Positions 7,274-16,771 of a stretch of DNA of 55,596 nucleotides are shown piece by piece; position 1 is the first letter of the stretch; every line of letters begins with the position of its first letter. The position numbers were made by a program, and so were the translations under genes. The notes under the pieces were generated by a model. That model did not search any database and was not told where the DNA came from. It saw only the letters and a list, made by a program, of their open reading frames with translations. The DNA is from Verrucomicrobiota bacterium (GTDB taxonomy: Bacteria > Verrucomicrobiota > Verrucomicrobiia > Chthoniobacterales > UBA10450): positions 1 to 55,596 of the forward strand of contig QHPD01000113.1 in the NCBI GenBank assembly GCA_003218975.1. Direction: 5' to 3'.

Positions 7274-7726
7274 TCAGCTCTGCTCCGCCTCTCGGCCTGG
7301 AAAGAAACGATGCCAGAGTCGCCCGATGGTGGGTTCTTCCACGTTGCTCCAGGTAAAGTGGCAATCCTGACAGTAAAATTCTTTCGGGATAATTTTTACC
7401 GCGCAGAGAATGCCAACGAGCGCCGGAGTCACGAATTTCCGGGTCATCTGCGGATACTCGATATTGGAAGAGCCACACTGCGGACAGCGAACCAGTGCGG
7501 CGGAAATATCCGGATCGGTCGCCTCCCATTCGACCATGAGACTTTGGGCCCTCTCGAAGTCGTTGTCCTCCACCAAGACTTTCGCGTTTGCCTGCGGCTT
7601 AGACATGAAGCCGACTTGCTGCAAGGGAGCTTCGTTATGGACATCGGCTTTCAGACCAGCATCGTGAAAACGCCGTTTCAACTGCTTCGCCTTTGCCGGT
7701 TCATTAAACGTGGCGATGGTCACCAT
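7274..7726 (-). CDS. DUF2007-type protein with C-terminal zinc ribbon
   Basis: This 150-residue soluble protein has an N-terminal half (MVTIATFNEPAKAKQLKRRF, ending in ...VLVEDNDFERAQSLM) that fits the small DUF2007 'putative signal transducing' fold. The C-terminal half has CPQCGSSN and, about 37 residues on, CQDCHFTW: two CxxC pairs that should hold a zinc ion. It has been duplicated or recruited in many bacteria without a settled function. It lies on the opposite strand immediately after the broken oxidase subunit and may be cotranscribed with the DUF420 gene, which ends 47 bases before this start. Confidence 0.75.
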   Translation of the reverse strand: MVTIATFNEPAKAKQLKRRFHDAGLKADVHNEAPLQQVGFMSKPQANAKVLVEDNDFERAQSLMVEWEATDPDISAALVRCPQCGSSNIEYPQMTRKFVTPALVGILCAVKIIPKEFYCQDCHFTWSNVEEPTIGRLWHRFFPGREAEQS

Positions 7727-7773
7727 AAGTTTCTCGTCTCCGCGTGGCCGCGCGTCCTCAGATCAAACATCAA

Positions 7774-8220
7774 CTACTGCCCGAGTGCAAGATGTGACGG
7801 CGGAAACCATTTGTAGAGCATCAAATAGATAAAAACGCCGGTGACTGAGACGTAAAGCCAGATGGGGAGCGTCCAACGGGCAATACGCCGATGCTGGTCC
7901 CAACGCCGACGAAAGACCTGAACGAGCGTGACGACCACCAATGGCACCGTCACAAATGCGAGCAGAACGTGGGACGCCAATATCGGGAAATAAACGGCAG
8001 CAAGCCACCCAGTGTAACCGGATGATTTCTCGCCCGCGTGCACATGATAAACAATGTAGCCGGCGAGAAAAAATGTCGATGAAATCACCGCCGTAATCAT
8101 GCACGCCATGTGCCGGCGCCACGCGCCGTGCCGGATGAAATACCAGCCCGTTAAAATGAAAACGGTGCTGACGAAATTGAGACAGGCGTTTAAAGCCGGG
8201 AGATCAGAAATCGAAAACAC
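7774..8220 (-). CDS. DUF420 membrane protein (oxidase-assembly associated)
   Basis: This 148-residue protein has four or five hydrophobic helices. It shows the DUF420/YozB pattern: an N-terminal LPALNACLNFVSTVFIL, then GWYFIRHGAWRRHMAC, YIVYHVHAGEKSS, and a last helix YVSVTGVFIYLMLYKW. The conserved His residues fall in helices 2 and 3. In other bacteria this family lies next to cytochrome oxidase genes and CtaM-type members help assemble the oxidase. Here only the broken subunit IV is near, which fits the remains of an oxidase locus. The start is a GTG at 8220, 18 bases after the TPM gene, so operon linkage is likely. Confidence 0.85.
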   Translation of the reverse strand: MFSISDLPALNACLNFVSTVFILTGWYFIRHGAWRRHMACMITAVISSTFFLAGYIVYHVHAGEKSSGYTGWLAAVYFPILASHVLLAFVTVPLVVVTLVQVFRRRWDQHRRIARWTLPIWLYVSVTGVFIYLMLYKWFPPSHLALGQ

Positions 8221-8238
8221 GTTTGAAGCATTGAAGGG

Positions 8239-8637
8239 TTACGATGTTTTCGGAAAATGCGCGGCCAGCAGTTTGCCGGTCTCAGCGATCGCTTCCACGA
8301 TGGCGTCGCTGAATTTCTCGTTTTGAAAATGGGCGCGCATTTGATCGACAACTCGCTGCCAGAATGTTTCACCGCATTTTTCGTGAATCATCTTGTCGCC
8401 TACCACAGCAAACTTATGTGCACGAGGCGCCACGAAAATGAGCACGGAGTTGCGCTCGCGCGCCTTGTGCATACGCAGCCTGTGAAATTTTTTTTGCGCT
8501 GCAATAAGAGGATCGACATTTAACTTGCCGCGCTGAATATGAACGCGAATCTCGCCGGAAGTTTTCGATTCAGCTTCACGAATCGCGGTTAGAATCCGGT
8601 CATGCTCAAGCTTGCCAAGAAACTCTCTCGTTCGCAT
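8239..8637 (-). CDS. TPM-domain protein, soluble
   Basis: The product has about 132 residues. The domain begins LEHDRILTAIREAESKTSGEIRVHI, split over one helix and strand, and goes on to NSVLIFVAPRAHKFAVVGD, the usual TPM_phosphatase core. It lacks a signal peptide and membrane segment and so appears cytoplasmic or membrane-associated through partners. The Met at 8637 is chosen because the frame upstream of it is only an antisense copy of the Gly-rich tail of the preceding gene. It starts 4 bases after that gene stops, so the two TPM genes are surely cotranscribed. The domain's role is not settled. Confidence 0.85.
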   Translation of the reverse strand: MRTREFLGKLEHDRILTAIREAESKTSGEIRVHIQRGKLNVDPLIAAQKKFHRLRMHKARERNSVLIFVAPRAHKFAVVGDKMIHEKCGETFWQRVVDQMRAHFQNEKFSDAIVEAIAETGKLLAAHFPKTS

Positions 8638-8641
8638 CGTG

Positions 8642-9409
8642 CTACCAAGTCGATCCTGCGCCTCCGCCGCCGAAACTGCCGCCGCCGCCGCTGAACCCGC
8701 CTCCTCCTCCATCTCCCGAAGACCAACCTCCACCGCCGCCACCTACCGGGAAGAATATGGGACCGCCACGGCGCGAAGAATAACCATAACCACCCAGCGG
8801 CCGTATCATTGCTGAAATCACGATTAGCGCCACAACAAATACGAGAAAGAAAAAGACGAAGTAAAAGAGGCTTAGAGCGCCACCACCACGGTGTTCTTCT
8901 GCAACGGTTTTTCCTGACCCTTTGTACTCGCCCCGAATCGCCTTAAGGGTCGAATCGATTCCGGCCGCGATCCCGCCTTCGTAATCGCTATTGCGAAAAT
9001 GCGGCTTAATTTTGTATTCGGTGATGTTGAACGCGGTGATGTCGGGCAGCGCGCCTTCCAAGCCATAACCGACCTGAATAAACATTTTGCGGTCCCGAAC
9101 GAACACGAAAAGGACGACGCCATTGCGACGCTCCCTTTGACCAACGCCCCACGCCTGGGCCACGCGCTGCGTGTAATCTGCAATATCCGAGTCGCTCTGC
9201 ATCTTCGGGAAGACGGCGACCACGACCTGGTCCGACGTTTCGCGCTCAAATTGGGCAAGCTCTTCATTGAAACGCAGGGCCGCGGATTTGGAAACAACGC
9301 CAGCGTAATCGTTGAAATACCGGTCCGGTTTCGGCGGAATAACTTCCGCGCCTTGCGAGCTGATCGCGAAGAGAATTGCGATGGCGAGCGGCACTGCCGG
9401 GGAGCGCAC
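8642..9409 (-). CDS. TPM-domain protein with Gly-rich tail (YgcG-like)
   Basis: From the GTG at 9409 the product has about 255 residues. It has a signal-like stretch (VPLAIAILFAISSQGAEV), a TPM domain (YFNDYAGVVSKSAALRFNEE, then FPKMQSDSDIADY and RERRNGVVLFVFV), one strong membrane helix (LFYFVFFFLVFVVALIVI), and a Gly/Ser-rich end. This is the plan of YgcG-like proteins found beside LemA. The natural start is unclear: the first possible codons, GTG at 9409 or 9394, lie within or just beside a palindromic element that separates the gene from lemA. The longer frame upstream reads through the element and is not believable. Confidence 0.78.
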   Translation of the reverse strand: MRSPAVPLAIAILFAISSQGAEVIPPKPDRYFNDYAGVVSKSAALRFNEELAQFERETSDQVVVAVFPKMQSDSDIADYTQRVAQAWGVGQRERRNGVVLFVFVRDRKMFIQVGYGLEGALPDITAFNITEYKIKPHFRNSDYEGGIAAGIDSTLKAIRGEYKGSGKTVAEEHRGGGALSLFYFVFFFLVFVVALIVISAMIRPLGGYGYSSRRGGPIFFPVGGGGGGWSSGDGGGGGFSGGGGSFGGGGAGSTW

Positions 9410-9551
9410 GCGCCCTCGCGTGCACCGTTCGGCGCCTCGCCGAACGGACCGAACGAACCCAGACTTGTTCAACGCGCATTCTCGTTTGCCCTGCCAAAGG
9501 GAGTTTGCGGCGAGGGCACCGCAAACAACACGCGAGGCGCGTGTGCTCCCC
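9399..9551. repeat. REPIN-like element, four hairpins
   Basis: The left half begins GGGGAGCGCACGCGCC and folds as a GCACGCG/CGCGTGC hairpin followed by a GTTCGGCG/CGCCGAAC hairpin. The right half is its inverted counterpart: on the minus strand it begins GGGGAGCACACGCG, then TTTGCGG/CCGCAAA. It fills the lemA-TPM gap and overlaps the TPM start. Confidence 0.8.
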
Positions 9552-9575
9552 AGAATCATCGTGTGCGATATACCG

Positions 9576-10229
9576 TTACGGCGATGCCGCCGCTGCAGGT
9601 GATGGAGCCGGCGTGCCAAAATTAAACTGCACCGGTGGCGGCCTCTCCGCGCCGATTTGCGCTGTGAAAAACGGCCGCGGCGGAAAACCGAGCATTCCCG
9701 CAATCAAATTGGTCGGGAAACTGCGCACGGCCACGTTGTAGTTCTGCACAGCGGTGTTGAAGTTTCCGCGTTCGACCGAGATCCGGTTCTCCGTGCCTTC
9801 CAGTTGCGCTTGCAAGCTGAGAAAATTCTGATTCGCGCGCAATTCCGGATAACGCTCCACCACGACCAGCAAACGCGAGAGCGCGTTGCTCAACTGCCCC
9901 TGAGCAGCTTGAAATTGCTCAAGCTGTGCCGCATCGGTCGGCGCCTTGTTTGGATCAAGCTGGACACGCCCCACGCTGGCCCGGGCATTTGTCACTTCGA
10001 CGAGCGTTGATTTCTCGAAATTGGCCGCGCCAGAAACCGTGTTCACAACATTTGGAATCAGATCGGCGCGTCGCTGATAGACGTTTTGCACCTGCGCCCA
10101 GCTTTGATCGACAGTTTGCTGCGAGCGGACGAGGCGATTGTAACTCCCGCCCAGTGCGAGGGCGGCAATAACGACAATAAAAAGCAGGATTGCGAGCAAC
10201 ACGCCGCAACCCATCGCGAATTTGTTCAT
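9576..10229 (-). CDS. LemA family protein
   Basis: This 217-residue protein has an N-terminal membrane helix (VLLAILLFIVVIAALALGG) followed by the LemA helical bundle. Recognisable motifs are SYNRLVRSQQTVDQSWAQVQ, RRADLIPNVVNTV and ELRANQNFLSLQAQLEGTEN, then ISVERGNFNTAVQNYN. The tail is Pro/Ala-rich. LemA proteins anchor in the membrane with the bundle outside. They are often encoded with TPM proteins, as here, where two follow on the same strand. Their molecular task is unknown. A four-hairpin repeat separates this gene from the next and could affect mRNA stability between them. Confidence 0.9.
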   Translation of the reverse strand: MNKFAMGCGVLLAILLFIVVIAALALGGSYNRLVRSQQTVDQSWAQVQNVYQRRADLIPNVVNTVSGAANFEKSTLVEVTNARASVGRVQLDPNKAPTDAAQLEQFQAAQGQLSNALSRLLVVVERYPELRANQNFLSLQAQLEGTENRISVERGNFNTAVQNYNVAVRSFPTNLIAGMLGFPPRPFFTAQIGAERPPPVQFNFGTPAPSPAAAASP

Positions 10230-10253
10230 AAGAATATCGACGGCCGTTAACGT

Positions 10254-10640
10254 TTATTTCTTTAAGACCGGGGTTACTTGTGATGCGACCACCTTCCAAG
10301 CGCCACGCTCTTTTACAAATGTATCCGTCCAGACGAATTTGCCGCCTAGAAGATTTTGTTTTCCCTCGTGCGCCCTGATCGTGCCCTGGACCACGACGAT
10401 TCCAGTGTCTCCATATAAGCGCACTTGTACATCATCGATTTTGAATTCGGTGAAAACGATGTCGCCGGTCATGCTTTTCAAGTCTTCCCGCTTGTTCACG
10501 ATGCTGCCGTCAGGCCAGACAACCGTGCAATTTTCGGCCTCCAGACGGCGCGTATATGAGCTGTCGCCTTTCATGCGCGCTTCCGCCCATTCATGCTGGA
10601 TCTTAATGAGCGCCTGCTCGTCCTCGGAATTCTGTTTCAC
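10254..10640 (-). CDS. NTF2-like (SnoaL/DUF4440-type) protein
   Basis: This 128-residue protein opens with a helix (EDEQALIKIQHEWAEARMKG), then YTRRLEAENCTVVWPDG, and strands ending TDTFVKERGAWKVVASQ, the pattern of a DUF4440-type NTF2-like cone. Such domains are small ligand-binding or enzyme folds; no signal peptide or catalytic set points to a role. The start is a GTG at 10640. It ends 24 bases before lemA on the same strand and may be the first gene of that operon. Confidence 0.75.
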   Translation of the reverse strand: MKQNSEDEQALIKIQHEWAEARMKGDSSYTRRLEAENCTVVWPDGSIVNKREDLKSMTGDIVFTEFKIDDVQVRLYGDTGIVVVQGTIRAHEGKQNLLGGKFVWTDTFVKERGAWKVVASQVTPVLKK

Positions 10641-10690
10641 AATGCGTGATCGTTTGCCAGACGCACGAGCAAGTCAACCCTACGCATAAG

Positions 10691-11749
10691 TTATTCGATA
10701 TGGCCGAGCAGCAGCCGGAGGAAGTGCGGATCGGAAAACTTCGCGTTTGATCCTTGCCGCACGATGATTGCCTTCAGCGATGGAATAACGAACAAGCGCT
10801 GATAGCCTGAGCCAAGCGCCACGACCATATCGGCCGACGCATCCTTGCAGATGCAAACGCCCGTCCATTGCGCGTTCTGCCATAGTAGGTCGAGCATTCG
10901 TTCCATGTCCGCCTCGCGCCCGTTCGGCGCCTCCTGATTCAACCAAAATGTGAGGCCGTATGACGGATTTGCCTGCGAGCCGGCAAATGCCTCCCGCAAC
11001 AGAGCTGCTGGAACAATTTGTCGCCCATGATAACTACCTTGCCCGAGGACCAGCTCGCCCAGCCGCGCCCATTCCCGGGCAGTCAGCTCAAACCCCGTTG
11101 CGGGCAGCGGATTGCCGCGCGCATCCTTCTTATAGTTGAGACGACCGAGTCCAAGCCGGTTGGACACATGTCCTTCGAAGTAGCCGATCGCGCTGCGACC
11201 CCTTAGTTTTCGGCGCAGCAGCTCGGAAAAAATCTGAAGATGACTCGGGCCATAAATGAAAGCCGAGCCGGGTTCAGCAACGGCTGGCAATCGAATCGCC
11301 ATGGCATTGCGGTCCCGGATCGACGCGCGTTGAAGACGCGAAGCGCCTTCAATTCCATCAGTCTGGTTGAGCAACTGTCGGATGGTAACCTGTGATTTGC
11401 GCGGATCGCTCTTCCATTCCGTGATCGTGTCCGAAACAAGATCGTCGAGCTTGAACAGTCCGTCGCGCACCGCAGCGAGCGCGGCGATCCCCCAAAAACT
11501 CTTTGTTCCGCTAAAGATTGGCCATCTTCCGCGCGCCGATCCACCCTTGGCATAGTGCTCAAAAATCGTCCGGCTATTTTGCATGACCAGCATGGAAACG
11601 CCGCGTTTGCTCTCAGAATATTTTGCGGCGCGGGCGCAATCAGTGGCGCGAATTTCCGCTTGTGCAGACGTTGATGTTGCAAGCGTAAGAATCAAGAATC
11701 CGCTGCAGCCGCTTCGCTGCGCGAAGCGTAACCATGACGAACCATTCAT
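10691..11749 (-). CDS. Exported serine hydrolase (class C beta-lactamase family)
   Basis: This 352-residue protein has a signal-like N-terminus (CSGFLILTLATSTSAQA). The family SxxK motif is SGTK at about residues 80-83 (IFSGTKSFWG). The Tyr motif appears as IYGPSHLQ rather than the usual YSN. A further Gly-rich segment, VALGSGYQRLFV, stands where a late strand is expected. Members include penicillin-binding proteins, D-aminopeptidases and esterases, so the substrate is open. It is probably periplasmic. It stands 30 bases from scpB on the same strand, though the functions are unrelated. Confidence 0.82.
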   Translation of the reverse strand: MNGSSWLRFAQRSGCSGFLILTLATSTSAQAEIRATDCARAAKYSESKRGVSMLVMQNSRTIFEHYAKGGSARGRWPIFSGTKSFWGIAALAAVRDGLFKLDDLVSDTITEWKSDPRKSQVTIRQLLNQTDGIEGASRLQRASIRDRNAMAIRLPAVAEPGSAFIYGPSHLQIFSELLRRKLRGRSAIGYFEGHVSNRLGLGRLNYKKDARGNPLPATGFELTAREWARLGELVLGQGSYHGRQIVPAALLREAFAGSQANPSYGLTFWLNQEAPNGREADMERMLDLLWQNAQWTGVCICKDASADMVVALGSGYQRLFVIPSLKAIIVRQGSNAKFSDPHFLRLLLGHIE

Positions 11750-11779
11750 GCGTGGATCGTGCCGCCGACAGGCCGACGG

Positions 11780-12427
11780 CTATGATTCCGGCGTTGTAGC
11801 CGGGGTCGATGACCCCGGCCCGTCGGCATCACCTCGATGTATCGGGGCTACAGGGCGCGCCTTCGGCAGATTCCGTTTCCGCAACTCTTCCACGTTGGGC
11901 AATTCATCGAGACTGCGAAGGCCGAAGTGATCGAGAAAAAAATGTGTCGTTTCGTAAAGTAGCGGACGGCCAGGGACTTCGGCGCGTCCGGCAATTTTCA
12001 CGAGTCCGCGCTCCATTAATGTTTGCAGCACGCCGTCAATATTCACGCCGCGCACCGCTTCGACATCGGCGCGCGTGATGGGCTGGCGATAGGCAATGAT
12101 TGCGAGCGTCTCCAGCGCGGGCGCGCTCAGGCGTGCAGGCTTGGGCACGGGAAAAAGCTGGCGCACCCATTTCGCAAACGCGGGATCGCTGGCGAGCTGC
12201 CAGCCATCTGCTTTTTCGATCAGTTGAAAGGCGCGCTGCTGTTGGACGTACTCCATTTTGAGTTGCTCGAGCGCCGCAGCAATCTCCGCTTCACTCACGC
12301 GGGCAAGTTCACTGGACGGAGGTTCGCTTTCAGCTTCTCCGCCCTTTATAACCGCCGAGATTTCGCGGATCGAGAGCGACTTTTGCGCGCTGAAGAGGAG
12401 CGCTTCGATTATCTTCTCCAAGATCAT
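11780..12427 (-). CDS. scpB: Segregation and condensation protein B
   Basis: This protein of about 215 residues has the two winged-helix domains of ScpB: MILEKIIEALLFSAQKSLSI at the start, then SAPALETLAIIAYRQPITRADVEAVRG spread over the second domain, and RPLLYETTHFFLDHFGL near the end. ScpB works with ScpA and SMC to condense and separate chromosomes. The Met at 12427 is chosen because the frame upstream translates a dispersed repeat. The last 20 or so residues (HRGDADGPGSSTPATTPES) are encoded by a palindromic element and are unlike the family, so they are probably a late addition. No scpA is next to it here. Confidence 0.88.
   Translation of the reverse strand: MILEKIIEALLFSAQKSLSIREISAVIKGGEAESEPPSSELARVSEAEIAAALEQLKMEYVQQQRAFQLIEKADGWQLASDPAFAKWVRQLFPVPKPARLSAPALETLAIIAYRQPITRADVEAVRGVNIDGVLQTLMERGLVKIAGRAEVPGRPLLYETTHFFLDHFGLRSLDELPNVEELRKRNLPKARPVAPIHRGDADGPGSSTPATTPES
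11796..11853. repeat. Two-hairpin REP-like element in the 3' end of scpB
   Basis: GTAG followed by CCGGGGTC-GAT-GACCCCGG forms a perfect hairpin. The other end, read on the minus strand, begins GTAGCCCCGATACATCGAGG, a weaker hairpin. It lies within the scpB frame and adds residues before the stop. Confidence 0.6.
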
Positions 12428-12442
12428 AAACACAAAAACGGA

Positions 12443-12549
12443 TGTCATCCTGAGCCGAGTGAAAAATCTCACGCTCGAAGTTTTCGATACGCAGACTTCA
12501 TTGCGTGACCCACGATCATTTGAGGTCCCTCACTTCGTTCGGGATGACA
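12443..12549. repeat. Imperfect inverted repeat with TGTCATCC ends
   Basis: The left arm is TGTCATCCTGAGCCGAGTGA; the right arm, read on the minus strand, is TGTCATCCCGAACGAAGTGA. It fills most of the gap between glmM and scpB. Repeats with such TGTCATCC ends are dispersed in several soil phyla as I recall them. Confidence 0.65.
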
Positions 12550-12564
12550 GCGCGTTTTTAGGCA

Positions 12565-13956
12565 TTATGTTGAATCCATTCCGATGGCGCTTTGAATCGC
12601 CTCCGCGATTCGGTCCGCGTGTTTGTCGATCTTGTCGAACTCGCGCCCTTCAATCAGCAGCCGGAGCTTAGGTTCAGTGCCGGAATAACGCAGAAGCACA
12701 CGACCCTGACCCGCCAGGTCGCGTTCGACTTCATCGCGTAGTTTCATGACGTCGCGCAGTTGCTCAAGAGGAGGCTTTGATTTGACCGCTAAATTGCGCT
12801 GAGCCTGCGGATATTTCTTCAAACAGGTTTTCAGCTTGCTCAACGGCTGCCCGCTCTGGTGCATGATGCGCAAAATCTGAAGCGCGCTGATGATGCCGTC
12901 ACCCGTGGTGGTGAAATCGCGGAAGATGACGTGACCGCTTTGCTCGCCGCCTAGGTTGAGATTTTTTTTCATCATTTCTTCGATCACGTAGCGATCGCCC
13001 ACCTTCGTCCGGATCACTTTGCCGCCGTGCGCAGCAACGGTCTCATCCAGACCAAAATTGCTCATTACCGTCGCCACGACCGTGTTCTGCGTGAGCCGGC
13101 CCGCGGGCAAAAGATCGAGAGCCGCTATGGCGAGAACCTCGTCGCCATCGACAATTTCGGCGTTCTCGTCGCAAAGCAAGACGCGGTCAGCGTCGCCGTC
13201 ATGAGTAATTCCAACATCTGCGCCGCTCAGCTTAACGATGCGCTGAATTTCTTCCGGATGTACGCTGCCGCAGCCATCGTTGATGTTCATGCCATTCGGC
13301 TGGTTGTGCGCGAGAGCCACATCCGCACCTAGTTCGCGCAAAACGCACGGCGTCGATTTATAAGCCGCGCCATTTGCCACATCGACAGCGACGCGCATCT
13401 CCTCCAGCGACATCCCGCGGGGGAAACTTGCTTTTGCAAACTCGACATAACGGCCGAGCGCGTCATCGATACGCGTGGCGCGTCCTATTTTGTTTGCCGT
13501 CGGCCGGATGGAATCGATCTCGCCGTTAAAAACGAGCTGCTCGATTTTTTCCTCGATCTGATCGTCCAGCTTGTAACCGTCGTGCCGGAAAAATTTGATG
13601 CCGTTGTCCTGATAAGGATTGTGCGAAGCGGAAAGGACGATGCCGGCGTCCGCGCGCAGCGAGCGCGTGATATATGCAACGCCGGGCGTCGGCAACGGTC
13701 CGATGACAAGAACATCCACTCCGAGTGAGGTGATTCCCGCCACGAGCGCGTTCTCGAGCATGTAACCGGAAAGACGCGTATCTTTCCCGAGCACGATTTT
13801 CGGGCGTGCGCCTGCTGGCGTTCTGCGCGGATTCAGTTGGGCGAAGACATACGCCGCGGCGCGACCTAATTTCAATGCCGTCTCAGCCGTCACCGGCTCG
13901 ACATTCGCGGTGCCGCGAACGCCGTCCGTCCCGAAAATTCTTTTCTGCTGAGTCAC
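12565..13956 (-). CDS. glmM: Phosphoglucosamine mutase
   Basis: This protein of about 463 residues converts glucosamine-6-phosphate to glucosamine-1-phosphate for UDP-GlcNAc and cell-wall synthesis in the cytoplasm. It starts RIFGTDGVRGTAN, has the phosphoserine loop LSASHNPYQDNG near residue 100, the metal-binding THDGDADRVL, the sugar loop GGEQSGHVIF, and the phosphate-binding RYSGTEPKLRLL near the end. All four active-site loops are present. The GTG at 13956 is preferred to the TTG upstream, as family members begin a few residues before RIFGTDG, and AGGG lies just before it. It faces the same way as scpB. Confidence 0.95.
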   Translation of the reverse strand: MTQQKRIFGTDGVRGTANVEPVTAETALKLGRAAAYVFAQLNPRRTPAGARPKIVLGKDTRLSGYMLENALVAGITSLGVDVLVIGPLPTPGVAYITRSLRADAGIVLSASHNPYQDNGIKFFRHDGYKLDDQIEEKIEQLVFNGEIDSIRPTANKIGRATRIDDALGRYVEFAKASFPRGMSLEEMRVAVDVANGAAYKSTPCVLRELGADVALAHNQPNGMNINDGCGSVHPEEIQRIVKLSGADVGITHDGDADRVLLCDENAEIVDGDEVLAIAALDLLPAGRLTQNTVVATVMSNFGLDETVAAHGGKVIRTKVGDRYVIEEMMKKNLNLGGEQSGHVIFRDFTTTGDGIISALQILRIMHQSGQPLSKLKTCLKKYPQAQRNLAVKSKPPLEQLRDVMKLRDEVERDLAGQGRVLLRYSGTEPKLRLLIEGREFDKIDKHADRIAEAIQSAIGMDST

Positions 13957-14045
13957 GGCCCTAATTGAAACGCGCAAACGCAGTTCGTAAACGGGAAACT
14001 TTTCTGTCGGACGCCATCGCAGAGATGGAACATTCTCTAATAACT

Positions 14046-15476
<1,431 letters not shown>

Positions 15477-15750
15477 TGAGCGATGCGGGACGCTAGATGC
15501 TAGATGCTAACTTTTCATCCAGGATCAAGTATCCACATCTGCGGTGTTGCAATGACGAAGCACGAATGACGAAGGAGGAAACAAGCACGAAGGCCAGATG
15601 ACAAAGAAAATAGTACAAGTCGTCACCATTTGATCATTCATCATTCCTTGGAGCTTCATAATTCGGATTTTGTCATTCAAAGTTGGCGTCCTCTTCGAAG
15701 TGCGCACAGATGAACCATGGTCAAAAGAAAATAGCGATGTAGGGGAAATG
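15477..15750. other. Gene-free gap with short repeats
   Basis: This is 274 bases between two divergent genes. It holds a short tandem GCTAGATGCTAGATGCTAAC and several AATGACGAA/CATTCATCATTC words in both orientations, like degraded dispersed repeats. I see no coding frame or structured RNA. The promoters of both neighbours must lie here, but I cannot place them with confidence. Confidence 0.45.
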
Positions 15751-16437
15751 ATGTATCATCGCGCCATGCACTGCCGAACGCTTGCTGGGTTTGTGTTGGC
15801 CCTTCTCCTGGCTGGAGCGATCCCGAACGCGTTCGGGGCTGAATTGACCGGTTCTGTCAATCCCAATGAAGCTTGGCGACTGGCGAGCGGAAATGGTGAT
15901 ATCGCCATCTACAGCCGCCCGCACCCGGGGTCACCGCTAAACGAGTTCAAGGCGATCGGCGCGATTGATGCGCCCACTTATGCCGTTCACGCGGTGATTG
16001 ATGACTTCCTAAATTATCCAAAGTTTATGCCTTGCACGACCGAGTGCCGACTGATCAAACGTGAGGACGATTCAATCGTTGGGTACCAGCGGCTCTCGCC
16101 AAAAATTTGCGCGGACCGCGATTACACGCTGCGCGTCTGGAAGAAAGCGTGGCCTGCCTCCGATGGTTTCGTTTTTATGAGCTATTGGACGACGGCTAAT
16201 GAACTCGGACCGTCAGAAAAGAAAGGCATAGTGCGCGTAAAAATTTGCAACGGCGGATGGCTGCTCGAGCCCGATGGCGCGACCAAAACGCGCGCGAGTT
16301 ACTCCGTTTACACCGACGCTGGCGGAATGATTCCGGCATTCATCGCCAATCGCACCAGCCAGGTGGGAATAAGCAGGCTCTTCGCAGCGATCCGCAAGCA
16401 GGTCAAAAATCCAAAATACGCCGCCCGCCAATTCTAG
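15751..16437 (+). CDS. Exported START/SRPBCC-domain protein
   Basis: This protein of about 228 residues has a signal peptide (RTLAGFVLALLLAGAIPNAFG) and one START-like lipid-binding domain. In it FKAIGAIDAPTYAVHAVI, LNYPKFMPCTTECRL and a Cys-containing SPKICADRDYTLRV resemble bacterial START proteins. The family holds a hydrophobic ligand in a deep cavity; the ligand here is unknown. The start is set by AGGGG five bases before ATG 15751; the frame open from 15670 would bury the signal peptide. A two-hairpin repeat follows right after the stop. Confidence 0.82.
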   Translation: MYHRAMHCRTLAGFVLALLLAGAIPNAFGAELTGSVNPNEAWRLASGNGDIAIYSRPHPGSPLNEFKAIGAIDAPTYAVHAVIDDFLNYPKFMPCTTECRLIKREDDSIVGYQRLSPKICADRDYTLRVWKKAWPASDGFVFMSYWTTANELGPSEKKGIVRVKICNGGWLLEPDGATKTRASYSVYTDAGGMIPAFIANRTSQVGISRLFAAIRKQVKNPKYAARQF

Positions 16438-16442
16438 AATCT

Positions 16443-16496
16443 GTAGGGGACGCTGGTAGCGTCCCAACGAAAATGGGAAGCTGCCAGCTTCCCCTC
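16443..16496. repeat. Two-hairpin REP-like element after START gene
   Basis: GTAG stands before GGGACGCT-GGT-AGCGTCCC, followed by GGGAAGCT-GCC-AGCTTCCC. Both stems are perfect. It lies between the START gene stop and the tRNA gene. Confidence 0.75.
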
Positions 16497-16529
16497 CAGC
16501 AGCTTTGCGGTTACAATGTCGTTCTTTGA

Positions 16530-16616
16530 GGATGGGTGACAGAGTGGTTGATTGTGCACGCCTGGAGAGCGTGTGTGCCAAATGGTATCGCGGGGTTCGA
16601 ATTCCCCCATCCGCCA
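16530..16616 (+). tRNA. tRNA-Ser (anticodon GGA)
   Basis: The acceptor stem GGATGGG pairs with CCCATCC, followed by discriminator G and an encoded CCA. The anticodon stem-loop is CACGC-CTGGAGA-GCGTG, giving anticodon GGA (reads UCC/UCU). A long variable arm, typical of tRNA-Ser, precedes the T loop TTCGAAT. Length is 87 bases. Confidence 0.93.
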
Positions 16617-16771
16617 GCCTTCGATTGGAGTGAAGCGCAAGCGAAAGGCTGCCACGCCGGAGTTCAACGAAGGCGGGCTCAACGCTTCAACGATCGGGGT
16701 CTCGCTCAAAGCCTACCGGTTGGCGGGCCATTGATCTCTTGCTCTTATAATCGCGCTCTTGCTCGCCCCGA

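Noticed and set aside
8642-9703. 353-residue frame for the TPM protein
   Set aside because: Its first 98 codons pass through a REPIN-like element and the lemA 3' end in antisense; Arg/Cys-rich and without a signal peptide at the start.
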